Source of the DNA: an uncultured Hymenobacter sp.
GTDB lineage: Bacteria; Bacteroidota; Bacteroidia; Cytophagales; Hymenobacteraceae
Assembly (NCBI GenBank): GCA_913776615.1
Contig: CAJYPK010000040.1
Span: forward strand, 62,001-126,000
DNA length: 64,000 nucleotides
Reading direction: 5' to 3'
Made by a program: the position numbers and the translations under genes. Of this stretch, positions 51,885-59,844 are shown in pieces (position 1 is the stretch's first letter; every line of letters starts with the position of its first letter). The notes under the pieces were generated by a model. It saw only the letters and a list, made by a program, of their open reading frames with translations, was not told the origin of the DNA and made no database searches.

Positions 51885-53387
51885 CTACAACACTTGCAGG
51901 TGTTGCGTGGGCAACTCGCCCAGTAAATCGCCCTGCGCGTCGAGGGCCGTGAGGCGTAGCACGTACAAGCCCGCCGCTAGTTGGGCAGTGGGCACGGTAG
52001 TTTGGGACTGGCCCTGCCCAGCCGGCAGGCGCACCGGCTGGCCGATGGCCCGGCCGGTAGCATCGAGCAACTGAGCCTGGACCTGGGTGGCTGCCGCCGG
52101 TAGCCCGGTTACCGCCAGCGTGGCCGCCGCCTGCGCCGGGTTGGGGTACAGGCTGGCACTGGTGCCGGGCAGGGCCGCGCGGGTGGCCAGGGTGGAGGTT
52201 CTGTTTAGCAGCACGCTGAGGACGTTGCCGCTGGCATCGGCCACGAGCGCATCGGGTTTGCGGTCGCCATTCACGTCGGCTACCGTCAGGCCGAAGGTAT
52301 TGCTGACGGCATTCGTATAGAAGGTATTGGCTTGCAGGGTAAAGCCGCCGCTGCCATTGCCGAGCAGCACCGCCAGCGTACCGGCATTGGTATTGGTAAC
52401 CAACGCGTCGAGCTTGCCATCGAGGTTGAAATCGGCCACGGCTACGCTGGTGGGCCGGCTGCCCGTCCCGATGGAAGGGGAAGCGGCCTGGAGTGTAAAG
52501 CCGCCGCTGCCGTTGCCCAGCAGTACGCCCAGGGTGTTGGTGCCCCGGTTGGCTACGAGGGCATCGAGCTTGTTATCGCCGTTCACGTCGGCAATAGCTA
52601 CGCTGTAAGGAGAGCTCCCGCCGGTAGCCGGTAGGTCGCTTTGCAGCGAAAAGCTCCCGTTGCCAGCGCCCAGCAACACGCCCAGGGTGCCACTGAAGGA
52701 GTTGACTACCAGCGCATCAACCTTGCCATCACCATTCACGTCGCCAACGGCTACGTCGTAAGGAACATCGCCCCCGGTATCGGGCGAGGTATTCTGATAG
52801 GTGAAGCTCCCGTTGCCGTTGTTCAGGATGACGCTTAGCCCCCGCCCGTTCGAGTCGGTTGCCAGGGCGTCAACTTTACCGTCGCCGTTCACGTCGGCCA
52901 CCACCAAGCTCGTCGGATTGCTAACCCCGATGCGGGGCATGGCTGCTTGCAGGGTAAAGCCCCCATTGCCGTTGCCCAGCAGCACGCCCAGGGTGGTAGT
53001 TTGGTAGTTGGCCACCAGTACGTCGAGCTTGCCGTCGCCATTCACGTCGGCTACGGCCAAAGATTGCGGGCCGCCACCCGTCCCGGTTGAGGGTGAATTA
53101 GCTTGTAGCGTAAATCTGCCGGTACCGTCGCCCAGCAGCACGCCTAAGGTGCTGCTTCTGGAGTTGGCCACCAGTGCGTCAAGCTTGCCGTCGCCATTTA
53201 CGTCGGCTACCACTGTGCGATAAGGGCTAGTACTGGTGCCCGTCGAATAGGACGTCACCGAACTGAAGGTTACAGTTTGCCCAGCGGCTGCCGGTAGCAA
53301 GCCAGTCGTAGCCGCTAGCAGCAACGCCCGCCGATACCACGGACCGGTGGTCGCAAAAAGAATTTGGTAATGTAGGAGTTGCTTCAT
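51885..53387 (-). CDS. VCBS/FG-GAP repeat protein with T9SS type A sorting domain
   Basis: The secreted 500-residue protein has a signal region (RRALLLAATTGLLPAAAGQ), then seven FG-GAP-like repeats of roughly 54 residues, each with a VADVNGDGKLDALVAN-type calcium-binding loop, consistent with a seven-bladed propeller. Between loops the pattern TLGVLLGNGNGGFTLQ recurs. The C-terminus (SASLYPNPAQAAATLAVTGL ... GLYVLRLTALD) is a T9SS type A sorting domain, so the protein should be exported by T9SS and processed by PorU. The start is ATG 53387 (MKQLLHYQ). Likely a surface adhesin or carbohydrate-binding protein; the ligand is unknown. Confidence 0.9.
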   Translation of the reverse strand: MKQLLHYQILFATTGPWYRRALLLAATTGLLPAAAGQTVTFSSVTSYSTGTSTSPYRTVVADVNGDGKLDALVANSRSSTLGVLLGDGTGRFTLQANSPSTGTGGGPQSLAVADVNGDGKLDVLVANYQTTTLGVLLGNGNGGFTLQAAMPRIGVSNPTSLVVADVNGDGKVDALATDSNGRGLSVILNNGNGSFTYQNTSPDTGGDVPYDVAVGDVNGDGKVDALVVNSFSGTLGVLLGAGNGSFSLQSDLPATGGSSPYSVAIADVNGDNKLDALVANRGTNTLGVLLGNGSGGFTLQAASPSIGTGSRPTSVAVADFNLDGKLDALVTNTNAGTLAVLLGNGSGGFTLQANTFYTNAVSNTFGLTVADVNGDRKPDALVADASGNVLSVLLNRTSTLATRAALPGTSASLYPNPAQAAATLAVTGLPAAATQVQAQLLDATGRAIGQPVRLPAGQGQSQTTVPTAQLAAGLYVLRLTALDAQGDLLGELPTQHLQVL

Positions 53388-53393
53388 GAACAA

Positions 53394-53868
53394 GAAAGTG
53401 GGAAAAGAGGAGAGAAAAAGCTCTGTAGAAAGAGTTATTTGCCTAAAGTTTGGCTATGCTGAGATTCCTGAAGCATGAAAAGAAGTTAAGAAATTAATAA
53501 ATTGAAATAATTACTTAAAAGTAAGTTTGTGTGCTAGAAATGGTGGCTTCGATAGGAAATACTACCAAGTTGCCCAGGTTCGATGTTGCTACGTACTCTT
53601 TAAAAACTAAAGAGTTGCTAAAAATAAGCAATAGGTAAAGGCCGCTGCCGTAAGGCTTCTTCGACGGCTGGCTGGGGCGGACTAGCTGGCCAGTAGAACT
53701 CCTCAGGCATGCATAAAAAAAGCACCGGCCGGCAGGTCGGTGCTTTCTTAAAAAGACGCTGGCAAAAGTTAGGGTGCCGTACAGGCTTTGGGGAAGAAAA
53801 GTCGGAAAATAAAAGCCCAGCGGGCTGCATAATCTTAAGCAAGGAAGGAGAGGCCCAAGCCGCACAGG
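53394..53868. other. Gene-poor, AT-richer intergenic stretch
   Basis: The 475 nt hold no convincing gene. Open frames here run through a terminator-like hairpin and have no recognisable motif. The first 130 nt are distinctly AT-rich and probably contain the VCBS gene promoter. Confidence 0.5.
53715..53750. terminator. Terminator-like hairpin downstream of the 76-residue ORF
   Basis: AAAGCACCG (53719-53727) pairs with CGGTGCTTT (53738-53746); A-runs and T-runs flank both sides, giving a bidirectional layout. Confidence 0.6.
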
Positions 53869-54099
53869 CTAGCCCGCCTGCGCCCGGAATCGGGCCGCCG
53901 CTTCCAGAGAATATACTACTTCGTCAATTGTCATGCGACCGCGGGCGTAGCGGTCAAGTAGCTGCTGCTGATGCGGCTCGGTATAAAAGGCAGTGCCTTT
54001 GGTAAAGGAAATAACGGCCGTAACCAGGCGTTGACGGCTTTGCTCAGTAAGAAGCGGAGAAACTGGCAAAGGTTGGAGGGTGGGGATAGCATAGTTCAT
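53869..54099 (-). CDS. Small hypothetical protein (76 residues)
   Basis: The small soluble protein includes TEQSRQRLVTAVISFTKGTAFYTEPHQQQLLDRYARGRMTIDEVVYSLEAAARF. The end (LLDRYARGRMTIDEVV) resembles the C-terminal helix pattern of VbhA/Phd-like antitoxins, but no toxin gene is adjacent and the similarity is weak. A TAACTTTAG sequence (complement of 54102-54110) immediately precedes the ATG and could be a minus-7 box, and a terminator lies downstream, both favouring a real gene. Function unknown. Confidence 0.55.
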   Translation of the reverse strand: MNYAIPTLQPLPVSPLLTEQSRQRLVTAVISFTKGTAFYTEPHQQQLLDRYARGRMTIDEVVYSLEAAARFRAQAG

Positions 54100-54718
54100 G
54101 TCCTAAAGTTAGGAAAAGTGCCCCATACTGCTACTTGTTTTCGTCCAATTGGTCGAAAATTTATGCGAAAATTTTTGGACTGCGTCGTAGCCCACCGAGG
54201 TACGGGGCCGGGTTGCCCGTACGCGGTCGGGCTTCAGCTCCTATTCGCGAACTAGTAGATGCTCCTGGTATTGCCCCGCAGGAGTAGCGTATCTGATAAG
54301 CAGTTGTAACGAAGCCAAAGTGCAAGAGGGCAGCAATTATATGAATGCCTACAACGCCCAGCCCAAGCACAATATCACCGGCACGGCCTGGGTGGGGATG
54401 ATGGCCCTTAAAGAAAATGGGGAATAAGCCCAGCGCAGTAGGCGTTGTTCAGCGGGCTCCCGCCGCGGGCCTTTGCTCTTGGGACTAGGCAGGCATCACA
54501 ACTATCAGCTTTACTATACTTCGGTGAGTGGTAAGGTGGTGGAAATTAAAGCCCATACCACTTCGGTAGCTAAGTAGATGCGCGCTTTATCCTAGTCAGT
54601 CGATACATCTCGGGGCGTTGAGCGATTAAGGTATGGGATGCTGTTGGCTGACCATTGATTTGCGATAGAGGAAGTAGTTGGGTGGATAGCTTCAATTCGT
54701 TTTAGGACGTCAAGTAGT
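54100..54718. other. Long gene-poor region with possible decayed coding fragments
   Basis: No intact gene is seen. On the plus strand, 54326-54427 would encode EGSNYMNAYNAQPKHNIT...KENGE before a stop, and about 54483-54576 would encode GLGRHHNYQLYYTSVSGKVV... before a stop. Both look protein-like but lack starts and are in different frames, so they may be remnants of a degraded gene. The low confidence reflects that no family is recognised. Confidence 0.3.
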
Positions 54719-55360
54719 ATGGAAATTGCAAAATTTTCCACGTTTCAAGCTGAGTTGGAACATACTCGTATGATTGCCGCGGCTCAGGCCCTGGTGTTGG
54801 AACGTGGCGTGAGGGCTGTAGATATGACAGATATTGCTATAGCTCTGCGGGTGCCTTTAGCGGCGGTAGAACGACAATTTCCTGCCGGCAAGGCCGCAGT
54901 TATGGCGGCTTGCTTGGAGGCACACCAGCGTGAGATTCACACGCGACTAGTAGCCCAGCGGCAGGAGTGTACTAGCGCCGTGGAGGAAATGCTGGCCATG
55001 CGTCGGCTACTGTTGCAAGTAATCAGTGACACACGTAGCTTGTTCATGCAGGAGATGGCAGTCTGTTACCCTACCACTAATCGCCGTCTGCTTTACGAAC
55101 GGGTTACTTTTACCCTAGCCTACATGCAGGAAAACCTGCGGCGTGGGGTGCGAGAAGGATACTACCATGCCGGATTAGCCGTGGATGAACAGGCATGCAA
55201 ATGGCTGCGCCGCGCGGAAGAAGTAGTCCGGGAGGCACAATCTGCTGGCGAGCTGAACGAGACTTACTATCATTTATTCGAGCAGTACCTGGTCACTATC
55301 AGCACACCGCTCGGTGTATATGTGCTGCGCCGTTTGCAGGAAACGCCGCCCTATTACTAG
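54719..55360 (+). CDS. TetR-family transcriptional regulator-like protein
   Basis: The 213-residue protein begins with a TetR-type helix-turn-helix region: HTRMIAAAQALVLERGVRAVDMTDIAIALRVPLAAVERQFPAGKAAVMAACLEAH, where the usual YxxF of the recognition helix is replaced by VERQF. The rest is helical, as in TetR ligand-binding domains, ending with LFEQYLVTISTPLGVYVLRRL. Its codon use is less GC-rich than the large genes nearby. Target genes are unknown; the nearest downstream operon is the ECF sigma system about 300 nt away. Confidence 0.75.
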   Translation: MEIAKFSTFQAELEHTRMIAAAQALVLERGVRAVDMTDIAIALRVPLAAVERQFPAGKAAVMAACLEAHQREIHTRLVAQRQECTSAVEEMLAMRRLLLQVISDTRSLFMQEMAVCYPTTNRRLLYERVTFTLAYMQENLRRGVREGYYHAGLAVDEQACKWLRRAEEVVREAQSAGELNETYYHLFEQYLVTISTPLGVYVLRRLQETPPYY

Positions 55361-55662
55361 GTAATGGCCGCCGGTAAAGAATAAGTACGTAAGGGCTCAA
55401 CAAGGCCGGCGACTAGACCTGTCCTCCGACCACTCGTGCAAATATCTCCGATTGGTAACTACTTGGCCCAACTGACTCACGCTTCTGAAGGCATTTCTGC
55501 TTCGCGTTGCAGACCTAAATTTGTAACAGATGAGCACGACTAGCCAGGAACCTCCCAAGAGAAAAGCTGCTTTTCACAAAAAGGTATCCCTTTAAAATGA
55601 GTTGGTGAAGCGCCTACTAAGGGCTGGCCTAGGCACGCAAAACGGCACATTATTTCTCCCGT
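55361..55662. other. Intergenic region upstream of the ECF sigma gene
   Basis: About 300 nt without a recognisable gene or strong hairpin. It should contain the promoter of the sigma factor operon, but no clear minus-7 box was identified, possibly because the operon is read by its own ECF sigma factor. Confidence 0.4.
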
Positions 55663-56361
55663 ATGGCTAAATTCGATGATGCCGCCCTCGACAGCCGCCT
55701 GGCGCAACTGCGCCAGACGGACCCAGCGGCCTTTATCGAACAGCTTTTTAAGACCTTCTATGCCCCGCTCGGGGCCGTGGTGTACCGGGTAGTACCCGAC
55801 CGAGCCGTGGTAGAGGATATTCTACAGGACGTTTTCCTACGTCTGTGGCAGGGCCACGCGGACCTGCCCGCCATTGATTCTTACCGGGCCTACCTCACGC
55901 GCATGGGTGTGAATGCTGCCATGCGCTACCAGCAGCGGAGCCAGCGCCAAGTAGCCTGGGACGACGCTCCCCCCGCGACCGCGCCAGTGGCCCCCGACGC
56001 CTTGGATAGCCTGCACGCCGCCGAAACCGCCGAAACCGTACAGGCGGCGCTGGCGCAACTGCCACCCCAATGCCGGGTAGTGTTTGAGCTGAGCCGCTAT
56101 GAGGAAATGAGCTACCAGCAAATAGCCGAAGCACTGGAAATTTCTCCTAAAACGGTAGAAAACCAGATGGGAAAGGCTCTGCGTATTTTGCGCCGCGAGC
56201 TGGCCGGGGTATTGAAAAATCTGTACTGGCTGCTGCTTTACGTGGGGGTAGTGAAGCCGGTCGCACTCCCCCCGCTGGCTGCTACGGGCGGGGCTCCCCC
56301 GCGCCTGGCCGTTGGTGAATCTGTTATTTTGCGGGCTCGCGTGGGGGTAGCGCGGCCCTGA
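55663..56361 (+). CDS. ECF-type RNA polymerase sigma factor
   Basis: The 232-residue extracytoplasmic-function sigma-70 factor has region 2 (VVYRVVPDRAVVEDILQDVFLRLWQGH) and region 4 (LPPQCRVVFELSRYEEMSYQQIAEALEISPKTVENQMGKALRILRREL) intact. The C-terminal tail after region 4 (LYWLLLYVGVVKPVALPPLAA) is hydrophobic and unusual. The gene is followed 45 nt later by a FecR-type anti-sigma gene and then an STN-domain protein, so it is the output of a cell-surface signalling unit. Confidence 0.92.
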   Translation: MAKFDDAALDSRLAQLRQTDPAAFIEQLFKTFYAPLGAVVYRVVPDRAVVEDILQDVFLRLWQGHADLPAIDSYRAYLTRMGVNAAMRYQQRSQRQVAWDDAPPATAPVAPDALDSLHAAETAETVQAALAQLPPQCRVVFELSRYEEMSYQQIAEALEISPKTVENQMGKALRILRRELAGVLKNLYWLLLYVGVVKPVALPPLAATGGAPPRLAVGESVILRARVGVARP

Positions 56362-56406
56362 TGTATCCTATCCTTATCCAGGCGACTTAGCCGCCCCTAT
56401 GCCTCT

Positions 56407-57573
56407 ATGACGCAACGCTACCCCGACCCGGCCGACGCCCCCTGGGTGCTGCTGGCCCGCCACCTGGCCAAGGAAGCCACGGCGAGCGAGCGGGCCGACC
56501 TGCGCGCCTGGGTCGAGGCAGATCCCAACCATCTGCAAATCCTGACCACCGTGACGCGCGCCTGGGAGCGGGCAGGCGAAGCGGCGGCTAGCCCCGTACT
56601 GTTTTCTCCAGCTGATGTGGAGGCCGCCTGGCAGCGCTTCCGGCCGGTGCTGGCCGCTGCACCAGCTTCCAAGGCTGCTGAAGAGGAGGTGCCCAGCCGG
56701 GCAGTGGTGCGGCCGCTATGGCCGGCACCAGGGCGCAGCACCAGCCGCCGTTGGCAATTGGCCGCTGGGCTTGCGTTGCTGCTGGGTGCGGGCTATGCGC
56801 TGGCCAAGGGTTGGCTACTCAGGCCCCAAGAACTCACGCTGACTTACGCCAGCGCGGCAAACCGCCAACTGGTACGCCTGCCCGATGGCAGTACGGTATG
56901 GCTAAACGCCCATTCGCGGCTGCGCTACGTGGGCGCCGGCTTTGCACCCGCGCGCGGCCTGCGCGCGGTGCAGCTCACGGGCGAAGCCTATTTTGAGGTC
57001 GTACCGGATCCCGCCCGCCCCTTCATCGTGACTACCTCTACAGCCCGCGTGCGGGTAACGGGCACGGCCTTCAACGTGCGTGCTTACGCGGCCGAGGACT
57101 CAGTGGAAGTGAGCGTGACCCATGGGCAGGTGTGGCTCACGCATTTGTCCGCGCCCGACAGTGTGCAGTTGCCCGCCGGCACTCGCGCCGCCCTGCGCGC
57201 TGCCGATGCCCCCGGCCGAGCGGTGGCCCGCCTCCAGCGCCATGCCAGCGCCGACCCTAATTTCCGGGCCTGGCAAACCGATACACTGCGCTTCGCTGAT
57301 ACGCCCGTGGCCCAGGTTGTGCAAACGCTGCGTGCTACGTTCGGCACCAGCGTGCAGCTGAGCAGCCCGGGTTTGGGGCAGTGCCGCTTTACGGGCACCT
57401 TCGTGAACCAGCCGCCAGCGCAGGTATTGGCCGTGCTGGCCGCCGCTACGGCCAGCCGCCTCACCCCAACTGGGAGCGGCAGCTACTCCCTGCAAGGAGG
57501 AGGCTGCGCCGCGCCCGTTTCCGCATCTCCGACCCCGGCAGCGTCGGCTGGCCATTCTCCAGTCCGTGAGTAA
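56407..57573 (+). CDS. FecR-family anti-sigma factor
   Basis: The 388-residue inner-membrane protein has a cytoplasmic N-terminal sigma-binding region (PWVLLARHLAKEATASERADLRAWVEADPNH), one membrane helix (WQLAAGLALLLGAGYALA, about residues 115-135), a periplasmic FecR domain (RQLVRLPDGSTVWLNAHSRLRYV ... GEAYFEVVPDPARPFIV ... VRVTGTAFNVRAY) and a C-terminal DUF4974-type segment (TLRFADTPVAQVVQTLRATFG). It should hold the upstream sigma factor inactive until signalled by an STN domain. Its end overlaps the next gene by 8 nt. Confidence 0.92.
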   Translation: MTQRYPDPADAPWVLLARHLAKEATASERADLRAWVEADPNHLQILTTVTRAWERAGEAAASPVLFSPADVEAAWQRFRPVLAAAPASKAAEEEVPSRAVVRPLWPAPGRSTSRRWQLAAGLALLLGAGYALAKGWLLRPQELTLTYASAANRQLVRLPDGSTVWLNAHSRLRYVGAGFAPARGLRAVQLTGEAYFEVVPDPARPFIVTTSTARVRVTGTAFNVRAYAAEDSVEVSVTHGQVWLTHLSAPDSVQLPAGTRAALRAADAPGRAVARLQRHASADPNFRAWQTDTLRFADTPVAQVVQTLRATFGTSVQLSSPGLGQCRFTGTFVNQPPAQVLAVLAAATASRLTPTGSGSYSLQGGGCAAPVSASPTPAASAGHSPVRE

Positions 57574-59140
57574 TCCTGCCACGCACAACAGCATTGGCCG
57601 GTGCTGGTGGACAACGCTGGCAGTAGCGTTATGGCTGATAGCCAGTGGAATATCCTGGGCACAACAACCTAATCCGGCACTGGTCCGCTTAGTGCGGCTC
57701 GCTCCTGGTACCCGCCCGCTAGGCGTAGTCCTGACGGAACTAGCGCGGCAAGGCAACCTGCCCCTGAGCTACAGCAGTTCGCTAGTGCCCGTGACGCACC
57801 TCTATACGCAGCGGCCCGGGCCGGCCCGTCCGCTGGGGGTGGTGTTGCAAGAGGTATTAGCCGCTGAGCACCTGTCGTATGGCTTGCTAGCTGGGCAACT
57901 GGTGCTATGGCCCGCCCGCACGGCTGCCCCCATGGGCGTTACTTCAGTGAATGGCCAACCTTTTCGCGTGGCTTCATCACTGGCTGCTCGTGCAGATGAG
58001 TTGCCCGCTGTGCCACCTGTCGTACCTGGCAAAGCCAGTATAATCACCCCGGCCGCTAGTAGCCAAAATCCTACTGGCCGCCCGGCAATCCCAGCTAGAA
58101 CTAGGGGGCTAGGAGTTTCTGGCGTGGCAACATCAGCCTCGGCATCAGAGGCCAGACTTGCTAAGATAAGTGGCCAGCCTTACCAAAAGGTGATACCAAT
58201 TACGGCACCAGGTGCTAGCCGTAGTTTTCTAACTAAGAGGCTGCCTAATAGAGGCACCAAAACCCCGTCTGCCAGCGTAGTGCAGACAGATTTGGCCAGG
58301 GGTTTGAAACCCCATAAACTGCCACTTCGCGTAGCATTTGCCGCCAAGCAATGGGGTACTAACCCAAGCGCCCACCCGGCGATGAGCACGCTACCGCACG
58401 GCAACCAGTCGCGCGTAGGCACAGGTACAAAAAGCCAACGAACCGGACTAGAAGAAATCCTAACCACTTCGTCGGCCTCCGCTCGCCGCCCGAGCCAGCT
58501 TAGCGGGGCGATTGACTCGCTACCCTTTTTGCGTAGTATGCTTTCTGCAGCGCCAGCTGTGGATGGGGCCGGGCCGGTAGTGGTAGCGGTAGCCACTGGC
58601 CCGAGCGCCACCGTTAGCCGGGCACAGGTAATAGATTCTGCTGCCAAGCCTGCTGCGAAATCCAGCTTGCTGCCTCCCAGCTACTTGCATGGCGAGGCGT
58701 GGCTCAGCGAAAGTCTGCCCCTTGGCGCGGCTGTGAAGGTGGGAGTACCACGCATCTACCTGGTGCTGGGCGTAGCGGCAGGTCCACCGGGTCCCCAGTC
58801 GGGTGGCCTGGCTTGGGGAGTAGGCCTGGGTACGGCCGGCCAGCCGCGGGGGCGCTTCACGCCTAGCCTCGATGTGGTACACTGGTTTGTAGGTGGTGAC
58901 CGGGAAACTACCCCCAGTAGCCTTACCCAACTGCGGCCGCAGCTGGGCTGGCAACTCAAGCAGGGGGGGCGCTGGCAGCTCTTCGGTGGGCCTACCCTTA
59001 ACCTAGCCGTCGCCCGCCGTCGGGGCCCGCTACCACAGCACTGGGACTTCGGCCGCGACCAATGGCTGTGGGTGAATCAGATGGACTACGATTCGTCGCT
59101 ACGCCTGTGGCCCGGCGTGCAGGTGGGCCTACGGTTTTGA
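57566..59140 (+). CDS. STN-domain protein with small C-terminal barrel-like region (FecR partner)
   Basis: The 524-residue exported protein has a signal anchor (WWTTLAVALWLIASGISWAQ), then an STN domain at about residues 40-115 (GVVLTELARQGNLPLSYSSSLVPVTHLYT ... GVVLQEVLAAEHLSYGLLAGQLVLW), the module that TonB receptors use to contact FecR. Instead of a plug and 22-strand barrel, a long Ser/Thr/Ala-rich disordered region (about 125-375) follows, then about 140 residues of beta strands ending GVQVGLRF, which could form a small barrel. It overlaps fecR by 8 nt and starts with GTG. The role as signal receptor is inferred. Confidence 0.75.
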   Translation: MSNPATHNSIGRCWWTTLAVALWLIASGISWAQQPNPALVRLVRLAPGTRPLGVVLTELARQGNLPLSYSSSLVPVTHLYTQRPGPARPLGVVLQEVLAAEHLSYGLLAGQLVLWPARTAAPMGVTSVNGQPFRVASSLAARADELPAVPPVVPGKASIITPAASSQNPTGRPAIPARTRGLGVSGVATSASASEARLAKISGQPYQKVIPITAPGASRSFLTKRLPNRGTKTPSASVVQTDLARGLKPHKLPLRVAFAAKQWGTNPSAHPAMSTLPHGNQSRVGTGTKSQRTGLEEILTTSSASARRPSQLSGAIDSLPFLRSMLSAAPAVDGAGPVVVAVATGPSATVSRAQVIDSAAKPAAKSSLLPPSYLHGEAWLSESLPLGAAVKVGVPRIYLVLGVAAGPPGPQSGGLAWGVGLGTAGQPRGRFTPSLDVVHWFVGGDRETTPSSLTQLRPQLGWQLKQGGRWQLFGGPTLNLAVARRRGPLPQHWDFGRDQWLWVNQMDYDSSLRLWPGVQVGLRF

Positions 59141-59370
59141 GGAGCTAGCGTCACTCTGCCAGTAAGTTGGCGTTGCTACACGCCCGCTACGGGTCCCAAA
59201 TCTACTTAGACAATGTCCAAGAATATAGTAGATACGCTTACGGTGCGCAATCAGCGGCAACGTAGACTTTTGAGTAAACGACAGCGTCTTCAGGCTAAGC
59301 CTCCCAACTAAGCTGCCCGCAAGACAGGCACGCCCGAATGGGCGTGCCTACTCAGATAAGCAAGTGGATG
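59141..59370. other. Convergent intergenic region with terminator
   Basis: A short frame 59213-59311 (32 codons, basic) is probably not a gene. The main feature is the hairpin at 59326-59349. Confidence 0.5.
59326..59349. terminator. Bidirectional terminator hairpin
   Basis: AGGCACGCCC (59326-59335) pairs exactly with GGGCGTGCCT (59340-59349), loop GAAT, between convergent genes. Confidence 0.7.
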
Positions 59371-59772
59371 CTAGTTAGCGCCCGCTGTGGTCGTTGTGTT
59401 CGTGCTGATGCAGCCTAGCTCCACCAGTGGCCCGGCCGAGCAGCCAGCTTTGGTGCTGTCGGTGCCGCAACCGTGCTTTTTGACCTTGGTGTAGCCCACC
59501 AGCACTTTGTCGCCGGCTTTGGGATGGAAGTTTGTCCAGGTCGCGCCCGTAGGCACCAGGTAGGTACTGTCGGCGAGGTGCAGTACCAGGCCACAGCCGG
59601 TCTTTTTGCTCAGGTCTACGACCACGGCGGCAGTAGCGCACGTGCCACCTTTCGGGGTGCAGTCGCGACCTTTTTCGCCTTTTTCAAAACAGCCGGTGAG
59701 GATGGTACTGGCACCTAGGCCCAAAAGGGTTAGCGTAGCGAAAGCTGCGCTGCGGGAAGAAAAACGCTTCAT
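59371..59772 (-). CDS. Small Cys-containing lipoprotein of unknown function
   Basis: The 133-residue exported lipoprotein has a signal with lipobox LTGC (STILTGCFEKGEKG) and no recognised domain. After the lipid Cys it has seven further cysteines, probably forming disulfides, and a segment LADSTYLVPTGATWTNFHPKAGDKVLVGYTKVKKHGC that resembles a small beta-sandwich. The start is ATG 59772 (MKRFSSRSAAFATL); a longer frame adds an unlikely leader. It ends with a Thr-rich tail. Confidence 0.75.
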   Translation of the reverse strand: MKRFSSRSAAFATLTLLGLGASTILTGCFEKGEKGRDCTPKGGTCATAAVVVDLSKKTGCGLVLHLADSTYLVPTGATWTNFHPKAGDKVLVGYTKVKKHGCGTDSTKAGCSAGPLVELGCISTNTTTTAGAN

Positions 59773-59844
59773 AAAAAAGAGGTGAAAAGGGTGAGGTGAA
59801 AAGAAAGACAACAAGGATTTATTCGGCTTAAACTGCTCTGATTA

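Noticed and set aside
53515..53865. Minus-strand open frame of 116 codons
   Set aside because: It runs straight through a terminator-like hairpin and has no recognisable motif.
54161..54370. Minus-strand 69-codon frame
   Set aside because: No motif and no promoter; the plus strand of the same region looks slightly more coding-like but is also broken.
59213..59311. 32-codon basic frame between convergent genes
   Set aside because: Too short, no ribosome-binding context or homologue recognised; the terminator is the better-supported feature of this gap.
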